From Streptomyces sp. CBMA156 (GTDB lineage: Bacteria > Actinomycetota > Actinomycetes > Streptomycetales > Streptomycetaceae), in the NCBI RefSeq assembly GCF_014596515.1, contig NZ_MSJQ01000168.1, forward strand, positions 1 to 36,528: a stretch of 36,528 bases of DNA, read 5' to 3'. Positions 16,192 to 23,444 of the stretch are shown here, one piece after another. Position 1 is the first letter of the stretch; every line of letters starts with the position of its first letter. A model generated the notes under the pieces. That model was not told the DNA's origin, made no database searches, and saw nothing but the letters and a program-made list of their open reading frames with translations. The translations under genes were made by a program, and so were the position numbers.

Positions 16192-16342
16192 GGCGGGCCG
16201 GGGAGAGTAGCGCGTTCCCGGCCCGGTTGTCCGGGCTTCGCGTGATTCGTCGGACCCGCGGTCCTGGCGTGCCACGCTGCCTGGGCGCCAGCAGGGACAA
16301 GCCAGGCGGTGGCGCAGGCCGGCCGGAGGCGAAACGATTCTC

Positions 16343-17944
16343 TTGGGTACTCGAAACGTTGCGGTGAAGTCCCGCAGAACAGTTCTGGTCCGCACCGGAC
16401 GCGGCTCGGCGGGGGTCGCCTCCGTCCCGGGCCTGTCGGAGGCCGCGCCCGAGGGGGTCACCTCCAAGGCGGCGGCCGTCCGGCCGCCGAGGCCGTCGGA
16501 CCAGCAGCACCTCCCGCCGCCGGTGCCGGCGGACGCACCGACCGCGGTGCTTCCGGCGGTGCCGATGCTGGAGCCCGTCCGGCCGGTGGTCCCGGCCCGG
16601 CCGGTCCGGCCGCCGGCCGTCCCCGCACCTGCGGCCGTGCCCGTCCCGGACTTCCGTCCGCTGCCCGCCGACGCGCCCGGTCTCAACTGGGCCGGCCCCG
16701 GAGACCGGTGGAGCGACGCCTGGGGCGTACGGCCGGCCGCCGGACAGCTCAGGGCCGCGCCCCTCGCCGCCGCCCTCCCCGCCGCGGGGGCGGTCCGGCC
16801 GGTGGAGGAGCCCACCGCCAGGGACGTCGAGGTGGTCCGGTCCTGCCTCGCCGCCGTCGAGCCGGTCGCCGACCGGGCCACCGCGCACTTCTACGCGCTG
16901 CTCTTCCTGGGCCACCCCGAGCTGCGCTCGTTCTTCCCCGCCGCCATGGACGCCCACCGCGACCTGCTGTTCCGCACCCTGCTGACCGTCGTGCGCGAGC
17001 TCGACCAGCCGGTGGCCCTGCGCGCCACCCTGGCCGGCCTCGGCCGCGGCCACCGCAGGTACGGCACCCTGGCCGCCCACTACGCCGCGGTGGAGGAGTG
17101 CCTGGTCCGGACACTGGCCCGGTACGCGGCCGACCGCTGGGACGCGGAGGCCGAGCAGGCCTGGCGCCGCGCCTACCGGATGATCGCCGCGACCATGATC
17201 GCGGCCGCCGAGGAGGACGCCCGCACCTCGCCGCCCTGGTGGCAGGGCGAGGTCGTCCGGCACGAGCGCCGCACCCGGGACGTCGCGGCGGTCACCGTCC
17301 GGCCGGACCAGGCGTACCCGTTCCGGGCCGGGCAGTACGCCGCGCTGGAGACGCCCTGGTGGCCGCGGGTCTGGCGGCACTACTCCTTCGCCGGCGCACC
17401 CCGCGGGGACGGGCTGCTGACCTTCCACGTCAAGGCCGTCCAGGCGGGCTGGGTGAGCAACGCGCTGGTCCACCGGGCCGCGCCGGGGGACGTGCTGCGG
17501 CTGGGCCCGGCGGCCGGCTCGATGACCGTCGACCACGCGGCCGGCGCCGACCTGCTCTGCCTCGGCGGCGGCACCGGCATCGCACCCGTCCTGGCCCTGG
17601 TCGAGGAGGCGGCCGAGTACGGCGTGCCCGGCCGCCGGGTCGAGGTGTTCTACGGCGCCCGCCGGGCCGAGGAGCTGTACGGGCTGGCCGGACTGCGCGA
17701 ACTGGCGGGGCGCCACCCGTGGCTGACGGTCCGTGCCGTGCTGTCCGGGGGCGGCCCCGCCGGGCGCCTGCTGACCGGTGAACTGCCCGAGGTGGTGGGC
17801 GGGTTCGGCCCGTGGGCCGGTCGCGAGGCGGTGCTCAGCGGGCCGCCCGCGATGGTGCGCCGGGGCGTCGGGGTGCTGCTGCGCGCGGGAGTGCCGGCCG
17901 AGCGGATCCGGCACGACCCGGTCGGCGGCCCGGCCCTCGGGTGA
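16343..17944 (+). CDS. flavohaemoprotein-like globin-FAD/NAD reductase with proline-rich N-terminal extension
   Basis: About 533 aa. Residues 1-155 are a Pro/Ala/Val-rich extension with no fold signal. The globin domain is about 158-290: Tyr184 (B10, TAHFY), His205 at the E7 position where E. coli Hmp has Gln, proximal His237 (RGHRRYG) and Tyr247. The reductase follows: FAD-binding RHYS (345-348) and NAD-binding GGGTGIAP (408-415), ending with SGPP (499-502), where Hmp has CGPP. The role would be NO or O2 chemistry with NAD(P)H. The start is uncertain: GGAGG at 16325-16329 is 13 nt from the TTG used here, 7 nt from an in-frame ATT at 16337, and no ATG occurs before residue 75. It is a single gene between hairpins. 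The domain calls are firm; detoxification versus sensing is not settled. Confidence 0.82.
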   Translation: MGTRNVAVKSRRTVLVRTGRGSAGVASVPGLSEAAPEGVTSKAAAVRPPRPSDQQHLPPPVPADAPTAVLPAVPMLEPVRPVVPARPVRPPAVPAPAAVPVPDFRPLPADAPGLNWAGPGDRWSDAWGVRPAAGQLRAAPLAAALPAAGAVRPVEEPTARDVEVVRSCLAAVEPVADRATAHFYALLFLGHPELRSFFPAAMDAHRDLLFRTLLTVVRELDQPVALRATLAGLGRGHRRYGTLAAHYAAVEECLVRTLARYAADRWDAEAEQAWRRAYRMIAATMIAAAEEDARTSPPWWQGEVVRHERRTRDVAAVTVRPDQAYPFRAGQYAALETPWWPRVWRHYSFAGAPRGDGLLTFHVKAVQAGWVSNALVHRAAPGDVLRLGPAAGSMTVDHAAGADLLCLGGGTGIAPVLALVEEAAEYGVPGRRVEVFYGARRAEELYGLAGLRELAGRHPWLTVRAVLSGGGPAGRLLTGELPEVVGGFGPWAGREAVLSGPPAMVRRGVGVLLRAGVPAERIRHDPVGGPALG

Positions 17945-17953
17945 TCACCCGAG
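17936..17953. other. 18-bp perfect palindrome formed by two abutting stop codons
   Basis: CTCGGGTGATCACCCGAG reads the same on both strands. Its centre TGATCA is the stop of the globin-reductase gene (TGA, 17942-17944) followed directly by the stop of the Nudix gene on the other strand (17945-17947). No other terminator hairpin is visible between them. Confidence 0.8.
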
Positions 17954-18487
17954 ATCGGGTGCGAGGAGCGCGCGGATGCCCTCGATGTTGGCCGCGAGGT
18001 ACGCCCGCAGCCGGGGCGGGACCACGTTGACCGAGGTGACGCCCTCGCGGGTGAACGGCAGCCGGACCACCTCGTACTCGCCGTGCGGGTCCGTCACCTC
18101 GGGGCCGTGCCGCCGGCTGAGGTCCATCGAGGCGAGCCGGCAGACGAAGAAGTGCTGCACCTTGACCCCGTGCGGGTGCAGCGGGGTGCCGTCGTCGTGG
18201 TGCGTGTGGCTGATGGTGTCGACGAAGGCGGGCACCACGTCCACGATCTTGCCGCCGAGTTCCTCGTCCACCTCGCGGTGCAGCGCCTCGACCACCGTCC
18301 GGTCCTCAGGCTCGACCCCGCCGCCCGGGGTGATCCAGTACGGGTGCGGCGAGCCGGGACGGACCCGGCGGATCAGCACGATCGAGGCCGGGCCGTACGG
18401 ATCGTCCGGGTCCAGCTCCAGCAGGATCGCCCGTGCGGTGCGCTTCACCACGGGGCGCGGTGGCGGGGTGCGGTTCTCGGGGCCCAT
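17945..18487 (-). CDS. Nudix hydrolase
   Basis: 180 aa, ATG with GGAGG 5 nt upstream. The Nudix box is present as GGGVEPEDRTVVEALHREVDEELGG, given here as GGGVEPEDRT and ALHREVDEELGG; RE-x2-EE-x-G is intact, while the first Glu position reads Asp and the loop is one residue longer than the classic G-x5-E. ITPGGG and the preceding IVLIRRVRPGSPHPYW are usual. It hydrolyses a nucleoside diphosphate linked to another group, substrate unknown. It is divergent from ssgR, and two direct repeats lie in the shared gap. Its stop codon abuts that of the globin-reductase gene. Confidence 0.88.
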   Translation of the reverse strand: MGPENRTPPPRPVVKRTARAILLELDPDDPYGPASIVLIRRVRPGSPHPYWITPGGGVEPEDRTVVEALHREVDEELGGKIVDVVPAFVDTISHTHHDDGTPLHPHGVKVQHFFVCRLASMDLSRRHGPEVTDPHGEYEVVRLPFTREGVTSVNVVPPRLRAYLAANIEGIRALLAPDLG

Positions 18488-18550
18488 GGCCACCTCCGGG
18501 GCTGGCGCGTTGTGCGGGAGTCTCCCGCGCCGGAGCCGGGGCGAAACCAG

Positions 18551-18587
18551 GGGAACGGGTCGAAACACCCCGGGAACGGGTCGAAAC
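18551..18587. repeat. 16-bp direct repeats 21 bp apart in the Nudix-ssgR promoter gap
   Basis: GGGAACGGGTCGAAAC occurs exactly at 18551-18566 and 18572-18587, spaced 21 bp (two helical turns). A weaker third copy, about 12 of 16 matches, lies at 18532-18547. They lie 65-101 nt from the Nudix start and 139-175 nt from the ssgR start. This looks like an operator for a dimeric or oligomeric protein. Confidence 0.6.
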
Positions 18588-18725
18588 GCCGACCTGGTCG
18601 GGTGCATCCGTTCGGAGTCCCGCTGTGCTGCAATGGGCAGCCATCGGGCGAAGCGGAGGTTTCGTCCCGCATGTCCATTCTGGGCACGGACCTGTACGAG
18701 GGACTCGGGCTGGGGGTTGGGTGGC

Positions 18726-19625
18726 ATGGATCGGATCGCGCGGTCGTTCGAGCAGGCGCAGTCTTTCGAGCAGGCGCTGTCGTTCGAGCAGGCGCAGGCG
18801 TTCGGGACATCGCAGTCGTTCGCACAGGCACAGTCGTTCGGGGCCGCGCAGGAACCCGGGGAAGCCGTGCCGCGCGGCACGGCCGCGGACCGCGGGCCCA
18901 CCCTGATCGGCTCCGTCCAGCGGGCGCTGCGGCTGCTGGAGGCCGTCGGGGGCTTCCGGCACGGCGCGACCGCCAAGCAGCTGGCCAGGGCCGCCGAACT
19001 GCCCCTCGGCACCGCCTACCACCTGCTGCGCACCCTGGTCCACGAGGGCTACCTGCGGCGCTCGGAGGGGCGGTTCTTCCACGGGGAGGCGCTCGACGGG
19101 ATAGCCCGCTCCCGCGCCGGGCACGGTGATCCCGGCCTGCGGGCGCGGATGCAGGCGTTACGGGACGAACTCGGCGCCGCCGTCTACTTCGCGCTCTACC
19201 GGGACGGCGAGGTCCAGGTGGTGGACGTGGTCGAGGACCCGAACCGGCCCGCCGTCGAGCCCTGGGCGGACTTCAGGGCCACCGCCCACGCGCACGCCAT
19301 CGGCCAGTGCCTGCTCGGCCAGCTGCCCGAGGAGGAGCGCCGCGACCACCTCTCCCGCCACCCGCCCGACGGGCTCACCCCGTCCACCCTCAGCGGCGAG
19401 ACCGCCGTGCTGCGCCGGCTCGCCTCGCTGCGGCCGACCATGCCCGTGCTGGAGCGGCAGGAGTACGCGCTCGGCACGGTCTGCGCGGCCGTCGCCATCA
19501 CCATAGGCCCGGTGGTCGCCACCATGGCCCTCTCGCTCCCGGTCGAGCAGTCCGACCGGCTGGTGCCCGCCGCCCGCCAACTGCGGCGCGGGGTCGGGGC
19601 GATGAGCCCGGCGTTCATCCTCTGA
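18726..19625 (+). CDS. ssgR: IclR family activator of ssgA
   Basis: 299 aa from ATG at 18726; the ribosome site is only a G-rich stretch. Residues 7-42 are six tandem hexapeptides (SFEQAQ type) encoded by an 18-bp minisatellite. The winged HTH is about 60-120 (IGSVQRALRLLEAVGG, AKQLARAAELPLGTAYHLLRTL split here, and GYLRR). The IclR effector domain follows, with ATAHAHAIGQCLLGQLPEEERRD in pieces and a final block ITIGPVVATMALSLPVEQ. The identity as SsgR rests on the gene lying directly upstream of an SsgA homologue in the same orientation, as in S. coelicolor where SsgR, an IclR-type protein, activates ssgA transcription during development. The hexapeptide tract is unusual for IclR proteins. 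Divergent from the Nudix gene. Confidence 0.85.
   Translation: MDRIARSFEQAQSFEQALSFEQAQAFGTSQSFAQAQSFGAAQEPGEAVPRGTAADRGPTLIGSVQRALRLLEAVGGFRHGATAKQLARAAELPLGTAYHLLRTLVHEGYLRRSEGRFFHGEALDGIARSRAGHGDPGLRARMQALRDELGAAVYFALYRDGEVQVVDVVEDPNRPAVEPWADFRATAHAHAIGQCLLGQLPEEERRDHLSRHPPDGLTPSTLSGETAVLRRLASLRPTMPVLERQEYALGTVCAAVAITIGPVVATMALSLPVEQSDRLVPAARQLRRGVGAMSPAFIL
18744..18851 (+). repeat. 18-bp in-frame minisatellite, six copies, in ssgR
   Basis: Six consecutive 18-bp units start at 18744, 18762, 18780, 18798, 18816 and 18834. Units 1 and 3 are identical, unit 2 differs at a few bases, and units 4-6 are more diverged but keep TTCG and the final CAG or CTG. They encode SFEQAQ, SFEQAL, SFEQAQ, AFGTSQ, SFAQAQ and SFGAAQ. 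Confidence 0.92.
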
Positions 19626-19632
19626 CCCTACT

Positions 19633-19644
19633 TGGTCTAGACCG
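19633..19644. promoter_or_regulatory. DasR box (dre)-like palindrome between ssgR and ssgA
   Basis: TGGTCTAGACCG matches 11 of 12 positions of the dre core TGGTCTAGACCA known for the GntR-family regulator DasR; over the 16-bp consensus 12 of 16 match. It begins 8 nt after the ssgR stop and 183 nt before the ssgA start. DasR links GlcNAc metabolism to development, so control of ssgA would make sense; binding here is inference. Confidence 0.5.
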
Positions 19645-19680
19645 ATGCCGATTCGTTCACCATTTGAAAAAGCACACCTT

Positions 19681-19724
19681 GTCCACTACATCCCCAAACG
19701 TGGACGATGATGATCGAACGTGGA
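19681..19724 (+). promoter_or_regulatory. GTGGA-type half-site repeats in the ssgA promoter region
   Basis: GTCCAC (19681-19686) and GTGGAC (19700-19705) form an inverted repeat. AACGTGGA occurs at 19697-19704 and again at 19717-19724, exactly 20 bp apart. The stretch is distinctly less GC-rich than its surroundings and lies 103-146 nt upstream of ssgA. It may be the binding site for SsgR or another developmental regulator. Confidence 0.4.
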
Positions 19725-19826
19725 TTGGTTGCATAAACCGTCACAAAAACCGTCGAAAACATGTCCGGCCGCCATCGGGCCAAGCACCACCGACGGCGTG
19801 CGGGCAGAACGAGAGGTACTGGCGCC

Positions 19827-20252
19827 ATGCAGCACAGCACAGTCCAGGGACACCTGGTGATGAACCTCGTGGTCTCGCACGAGCTCTCCTTCCGCCTCCC
19901 GGTGGACCTGGCGTACGAGGCCGACGACCCGTACGCCGTCCGGCTCACCTTCCACCTGCCCGGGGACGCCCCGGTCACCTGGTTCTTCGCGCGGGAGCTG
20001 CTGCTCGACGGGATCAGCGGCCCGGCCGGCGAGGGCGACGTGCACGTCCGCCCGGTCGGCGAGGAGCTCTCGGAGGTCTGCATCGTGCTGCGCTCCCCCG
20101 ACGGCGACGCCCTGCTGCGGGCCCCGTCCGCGCCGCTGATCGCCTTCCTGGCGCGTACCGACCGGCTGGTGCCGATGGGCCAGGAGCTTGCCGGACGGGA
20201 CATCGACGCTCAGCTCGCGGACATCCTCAAGGGGCGTGAGAACGCGGGGTGA
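19827..20252 (+). CDS. ssgA: sporulation and cell-division regulator, SsgA-like protein
   Basis: 141 aa. The ATG at 19827 follows GAGAGG by 10 nt, and the N-terminus MQHSTVQGHLVMNLVVSHE lines up with that of SsgA. The diagnostic core reads DPYAVRLTFHLPGDAPVTW and FFARELLLDGISGP; this DPYAVRLTFHLPGDAPVTW stretch is near identical to S. coelicolor SsgA as I remember it. SsgA-like proteins are small actinomycete-specific factors; SsgA stimulates septation and helps SsgB place FtsZ during sporulation. The gene is 201 nt downstream of ssgR, and the gap carries a dre-like palindrome and repeated half-sites. A 20-bp hairpin follows the gene. Confidence 0.9.
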   Translation: MQHSTVQGHLVMNLVVSHELSFRLPVDLAYEADDPYAVRLTFHLPGDAPVTWFFARELLLDGISGPAGEGDVHVRPVGEELSEVCIVLRSPDGDALLRAPSAPLIAFLARTDRLVPMGQELAGRDIDAQLADILKGRENAG

Positions 20253-20287
20253 GCGCTCCGGGGGCCGTTCGCCCGCACCATGACGAC

Positions 20288-20330
20288 GAAGGGGCCCGTA
20301 CCCGGTGGAACACCGGGTACGGGCCCCTTC
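20288..20330. terminator. 20-bp perfect hairpin between ssgA and the holin-like gene
   Basis: The arms 20288-20307 and 20311-20330 are perfectly complementary over 20 bp with a 3-nt loop (GAA). It starts 36 nt past ssgA and 22 nt past the convergent gene, so it can serve both. Confidence 0.88.
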
Positions 20331-20351
20331 CGGGTGCCCGCACGACATCGG

Positions 20352-20732
20352 TCAGTCGTCGTCCAGGGCCAGGTGCAGGCCCCAGGCGACCAGGCTGATG
20401 ATGAGCGAACCCACCAGCGCGGAGCCGAAGTTCACCACGTGGAAGTCCAGGCTCAGCTTCCCGGAGGCCCAGGAGGTGAGCAGGAGCATCAGGGCGTTGA
20501 TCACGAAGGTGATCAGTCCCAGCGTGAGGATGAACAGCGGGAACGAGAACAGCTTGACCACCGGCTTGATCAGCCAGTTGACCACGCCGAACACCACGGC
20601 GACGCCGAGCACGGTCAGCGCCTTGTGCTGCCAGTCGGCGTTCCCCTGGGCGAGTTGGATGCCGCTGACGATCCAGGCGGCGACCCAGATGGCCGCCGCG
20701 TTGATCAGTGTCTTGATGACGAAACTCTTCAT
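20352..20732 (-). CDS. phage holin family (superfamily IV) four-helix membrane protein
   Basis: 126 aa from ATG at 20732 (MKSFVIKTLINAAAIWVAA). A GTG 42 nt upstream would add 14 residues but has no ribosome site either. Four hydrophobic helices are evident at about 5-25, 36-60 (LTVLGVAVVFGVVNWLI), 62-86 (FSFPLFILTLGLITFVINAL) and 99-122. The pattern KPVVKLFSFPLFILTLGLITF is characteristic of the Pfam 'Mycobacterial 4 TMS phage holin' family (PF04020). These are chromosomal genes in most actinobacteria with no proven lytic function. The acidic DDD end is cytoplasmic or external; unknown. Confidence 0.85.
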   Translation of the reverse strand: MKSFVIKTLINAAAIWVAAWIVSGIQLAQGNADWQHKALTVLGVAVVFGVVNWLIKPVVKLFSFPLFILTLGLITFVINALMLLLTSWASGKLSLDFHVVNFGSALVGSLIISLVAWGLHLALDDD

Positions 20733-20863
20733 GCCGCCCAAGCCTGACAGGAACCCCGGTCCCAGCGGAACCACCGGACGGCGGGTTGGTGGCGAACGCC
20801 CGGGGGCGCGGAGGCGGACGGACGGGTCCGGGGGCTGAGCGGCCCGCCGGTTAGGGTCGCCCC

Positions 20864-21535
20864 ATGAGCACCAAGACGCTGACCGAAGAACTCTGGGCGG
20901 CCATCGAGCCGGTGTACGCCGAGATCCTCGCCCACCCCTTCCTGGCCGGGCTCACCGACGGCACGCTGCCGCGGGAGGCCTTCCGCCACTTCGTCGTCCA
21001 GGACTCGCACTACCTGCGCGACTACGCCCGCGCGCTCGCCGTCTGCGCCGCCAGGGCGCCCGGCGAGGAGGACGTCAGGGCCTTCGCCGACGACGCGGTC
21101 GGCGCGCTGGCGGCCGAGCAGGGAATGCACGCCGAGTTCCTGACCGCGTTCGGCGGCAGTGCAGAAGAAGCCGCCACCGAGCCGGTGCTGCCCACCACCC
21201 GGGCCTACACCAGCTACCTGCTGGCCACCGTCTACGGCGGTTCCTTCGCCGAGGCGGTCGGCGCGGTGCTGCCCTGCTACTGGATCTACGCCCGGGTCGG
21301 CGAGGCACTGCTCGCCCATGGTTCGCCCGACCCGTTGTACGCCAAGTGGATCGCCACCTACGGCGACGAGGCCTTCCAGTCGGTGGTCCGCCGGGTGCTG
21401 GCGCTCACCGACCGGCTGGGCGAGGAGCTGTCCGCGACCGAACGCCGCAAGGTGGTCGGCCACTTCGTGACCACCTCGCGCTACGAGTGGATGTTCTGGG
21501 ACGCGGCCTGGCGCGGCGAGCGCTGGCCGGTCTGA
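20864..21535 (+). CDS. TenA family aminopyrimidine aminohydrolase (thiaminase II)
   Basis: 223 aa, ATG at 20864 with no strong ribosome site. All catalytic positions of TenA are in place: Asp47 (QDSHYLRDYA), Cys138 (LPCYWIYARVG) and Glu208 (RYEWMFWDAAW). TenA hydrolyses degraded thiamine bases such as aminomethyl-HMP to HMP for reuse. Length and all-alpha composition fit the family. The same window holds thiC, which makes HMP-P de novo, and a TPP-dependent E1. No TPP riboswitch motif is seen upstream of this gene. A strong hairpin follows. Confidence 0.9.
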   Translation: MSTKTLTEELWAAIEPVYAEILAHPFLAGLTDGTLPREAFRHFVVQDSHYLRDYARALAVCAARAPGEEDVRAFADDAVGALAAEQGMHAEFLTAFGGSAEEAATEPVLPTTRAYTSYLLATVYGGSFAEAVGAVLPCYWIYARVGEALLAHGSPDPLYAKWIATYGDEAFQSVVRRVLALTDRLGEELSATERRKVVGHFVTTSRYEWMFWDAAWRGERWPV

Positions 21536-21539
21536 GCCC

Positions 21540-21582
21540 GTGCGGCCGGCCCTCCCCGGTGTTCCGGGAGGGCCGGCCGCAC
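21540..21582. terminator. hairpin terminator between tenA-like and secreted repeat protein genes
   Basis: A perfect 17-bp inverted repeat (GTGCGGCCGGCCCTCCC and complement) with a 9-nt loop lies in the 57-nt gap between convergent stops at 21535 and 21593. Confidence 0.85.
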
Positions 21583-21592
21583 GCGGGTGTGC

Positions 21593-22900
21593 TCAGCCGG
21601 TGACGAAGTAGCCCGTCAGGTCGGCGATCAGGTGCACCGGTCCGCTGTGGTTGTAGACGGAGTAGGTGCCCCTGCCGGTGACCGCAGTGGTCGCCGAGTT
21701 GGCGACGGTCTGCCCGGGCTCGAAGTTGACCGTGGAGGTGTCCGGCCGCGTGCCCTGGCCCTGGCCCCGGAACACCGTGAGGTAACCGGACTCGTCGGCG
21801 TCGGTGACCGTGAGGTTGGCCTCGACGCCCATCGCGTTCGGGACGGAGCCGTCGGTGGGAACGGCCTGGAGGTCCGTGGTCGACAGCGGCAGGAGCTTGC
21901 CGCCGGCCTCCCGGCTGTCGCGGATGCGCACCGGTGTCCTGAGCGCGCTGAAGAGCCCCTGGCCGTCCGGGCCGTAGGAGCCGACGACGTCCACGATGAC
22001 GTGCGCCCAGCCGGCGTGGTTGTAGATGTCGATCTTTCCGTCGGCCCCGACCGGCACCACGACCTGGTTGGCGACGGTCCTCCCGACCGGGAAGTTGACG
22101 TTCGAACCGGAGGCGGGCCGCGGCGATCCGCTCGGGTACGCGGTCAGGTAGCTGTCCCAGGTGCCGTCGGTCGCGGTGACGTTGAGGATCACCGAGGTGG
22201 CGTTCGCGGTGCCCAGCTCGGGGCGGCGGACCTGGTACGTGCGCACCGCGTCGCCGCCGAGCCGCCCGGTGCCGTCCGTCCGGCTGTCGGCGATCCGGGT
22301 CGGGTTCAGCGGGCCGTACCTGTCGGTCGCCCCGGGCCGGTAGTAGCCGACCACGTCGAGCACGACGTCGGTGGTGCCCCAGTTGTTGTAGACGGTGATC
22401 CACGGGGAGGTGCGGCTGACCGGGCCGACCGCGACCGTGACCAGGTTCGAGACGGTCTGGCCGGCCTTGAAGTTGATGCTGGAGGTGGCGGGCCTGGTGC
22501 CCGGCTGGCCGGGGACGGAGCCGATCGACAGGAAACCGTCGGTGGTCGGGTTGGTCGCGGTCACGTTGACCACCACGGCCGTGACGTCGGCCGGGACGAC
22601 GGAGTAGCACTCCTGCGGCGGGTGGCTGTGGCAGCCCGTGGCGAGCGGGGTCGAGAAGTACTCGCCCGCCTGGAGCGGCCGTGCCGTGCGGGTCGCCGGG
22701 ACCTTGTTGAAGTCGCGGGTGTCCAGGACCCGGGTCGGGACCATCCCGGTGAAGCCGGCCGGGGCGGTGACGTCGGCGGCGGCGGTCGCCGGTGCGGCGG
22801 GGGTGGCGGGTGCGGCGGTGGCCACGCCGGCGGCGAGGGCCGGAGTGGTGAGGCTGAGGGCCGCCAGGGCGGCCAGGGAAACGGCTGTACGGGCTCGCAT
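21593..22900 (-). CDS. secreted protein of three repeated beta-rich modules
   Basis: 435 aa from ATG at 22900, with GGGGGAG about 9 nt upstream. A signal peptide (MRARTAVSLAALAALSLTTP, Ala-rich to about 40) is followed by three modules of about 120 aa. Each starts with a P-x-R-x-x-D-(T/S)-R motif (VPTRVLDTR, NPTRIADSR, TPVRIRDSR), passes through V-x-N-(V/L)-T-(A/V)-T and an N-F-x-x-G-Q-T-V-(A/S)-N segment, and ends with D-(V/L)-x-G-(Y/S)-(Y/F). Module 1 has an extra Cys-containing loop (GCHSHPPQECYS) that could form a disulphide. Such modules occur at the C-termini of many secreted actinobacterial proteins; I know no function. The same module triplet, in the same order, ends the protein at 23445-26219, so the two genes are related by duplication. 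Likely surface or matrix protein. Confidence 0.8.
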   Translation of the reverse strand: MRARTAVSLAALAALSLTTPALAAGVATAAPATPAAPATAAADVTAPAGFTGMVPTRVLDTRDFNKVPATRTARPLQAGEYFSTPLATGCHSHPPQECYSVVPADVTAVVVNVTATNPTTDGFLSIGSVPGQPGTRPATSSINFKAGQTVSNLVTVAVGPVSRTSPWITVYNNWGTTDVVLDVVGYYRPGATDRYGPLNPTRIADSRTDGTGRLGGDAVRTYQVRRPELGTANATSVILNVTATDGTWDSYLTAYPSGSPRPASGSNVNFPVGRTVANQVVVPVGADGKIDIYNHAGWAHVIVDVVGSYGPDGQGLFSALRTPVRIRDSREAGGKLLPLSTTDLQAVPTDGSVPNAMGVEANLTVTDADESGYLTVFRGQGQGTRPDTSTVNFEPGQTVANSATTAVTGRGTYSVYNHSGPVHLIADLTGYFVTG

Positions 22901-23161
22901 GATCGGACTCCCCCGGATCGACGGTGCCGGACCGGCCTGCATCCGGCACTGGTTGGACGAACGGGAAGCCCGGAGGTTGCGCGTCCGTCCGGGTGAATTC
23001 TCGGGGGTCCCCCGGGGGGACGGGATCGGGGTGATCTCGGGGTTCTCTCCGGGCCGTTGGGCCTCGTTCCCGCACTCGCGCCACCGTACGATCGAAGTAC
23101 CGAAAGCAAGCGGGATGCGGCACCGGACGGCGGCCGACCCGAGGGGAGAAGAGGAACCGAC

Positions 23162-23362
23162 ATGGCTGAGCTCTGGAAGTCGCTGCCCTCCTGGGTGCGC
23201 AACATCGTCATCCCGGTGCTGGTCCTGGTGCTGGCCTGGAACATCGTCGCCTTCGTCTTCGGCGTCGTCGGCGCGCTGCTCTCGATCGTGATCAAGCTGC
23301 TGGTGGTGGTCGGCATCGCGGCCGCCGTGGTGGTCCTGGTGAAGAAGGCCGCCAAGGGCTGA
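23162..23362 (+). CDS. small membrane protein, DUF5326-like
   Basis: 66 aa, ATG at 23162 with AGAGGAA about 6 nt upstream. The protein starts MAELWKSLPSWVRNIVIPVL and has two hydrophobic helices (about 14-34 and 38-58) ending with VKKAAKG. It resembles the streptomycete DUF5326 family (start with a LPxWVK-type segment followed by VIP and two helices), known as short inner-membrane proteins without a known role. The gene sits alone between the two divergent/convergent secreted-module genes, in opposite orientation to both. A hairpin follows the stop codon. Confidence 0.75.
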   Translation: MAELWKSLPSWVRNIVIPVLVLVLAWNIVAFVFGVVGALLSIVIKLLVVVGIAAAVVVLVKKAAKG

Positions 23363-23385
23363 CCGGCTTCCCGTGACGCCGCCCT

Positions 23386-23421
23386 GAGGCCCGGCCCCCC
23401 GCGAAGGGGGAGCCGGGCCTC
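23386..23421. terminator. hairpin terminator after the DUF5326-like gene
   Basis: GAGGCCCGGC followed by CCCCC pairs with GGGGG-A-GCCGGGCCTC: a 15-bp stem with one bulged A and a GCGAA loop. It lies between convergent stops at 23362 and 23445. Confidence 0.85.
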
Positions 23422-23444
23422 GGGCGTTCCCGGGAGCGGGGCCG

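Noticed and set aside
20352..20774. Phage holin as a sign of a prophage
   Set aside because: The holin superfamily IV type is a common chromosomal membrane protein in actinobacteria, and no other phage genes, att sites or integrase are present.
23007..23021. GTCCCCC-G-GGGGGAC palindrome upstream of the DUF5326-like gene
   Set aside because: Homopolymeric G/C runs produce such palindromes by chance in DNA of this composition, and nothing else supports a site there.
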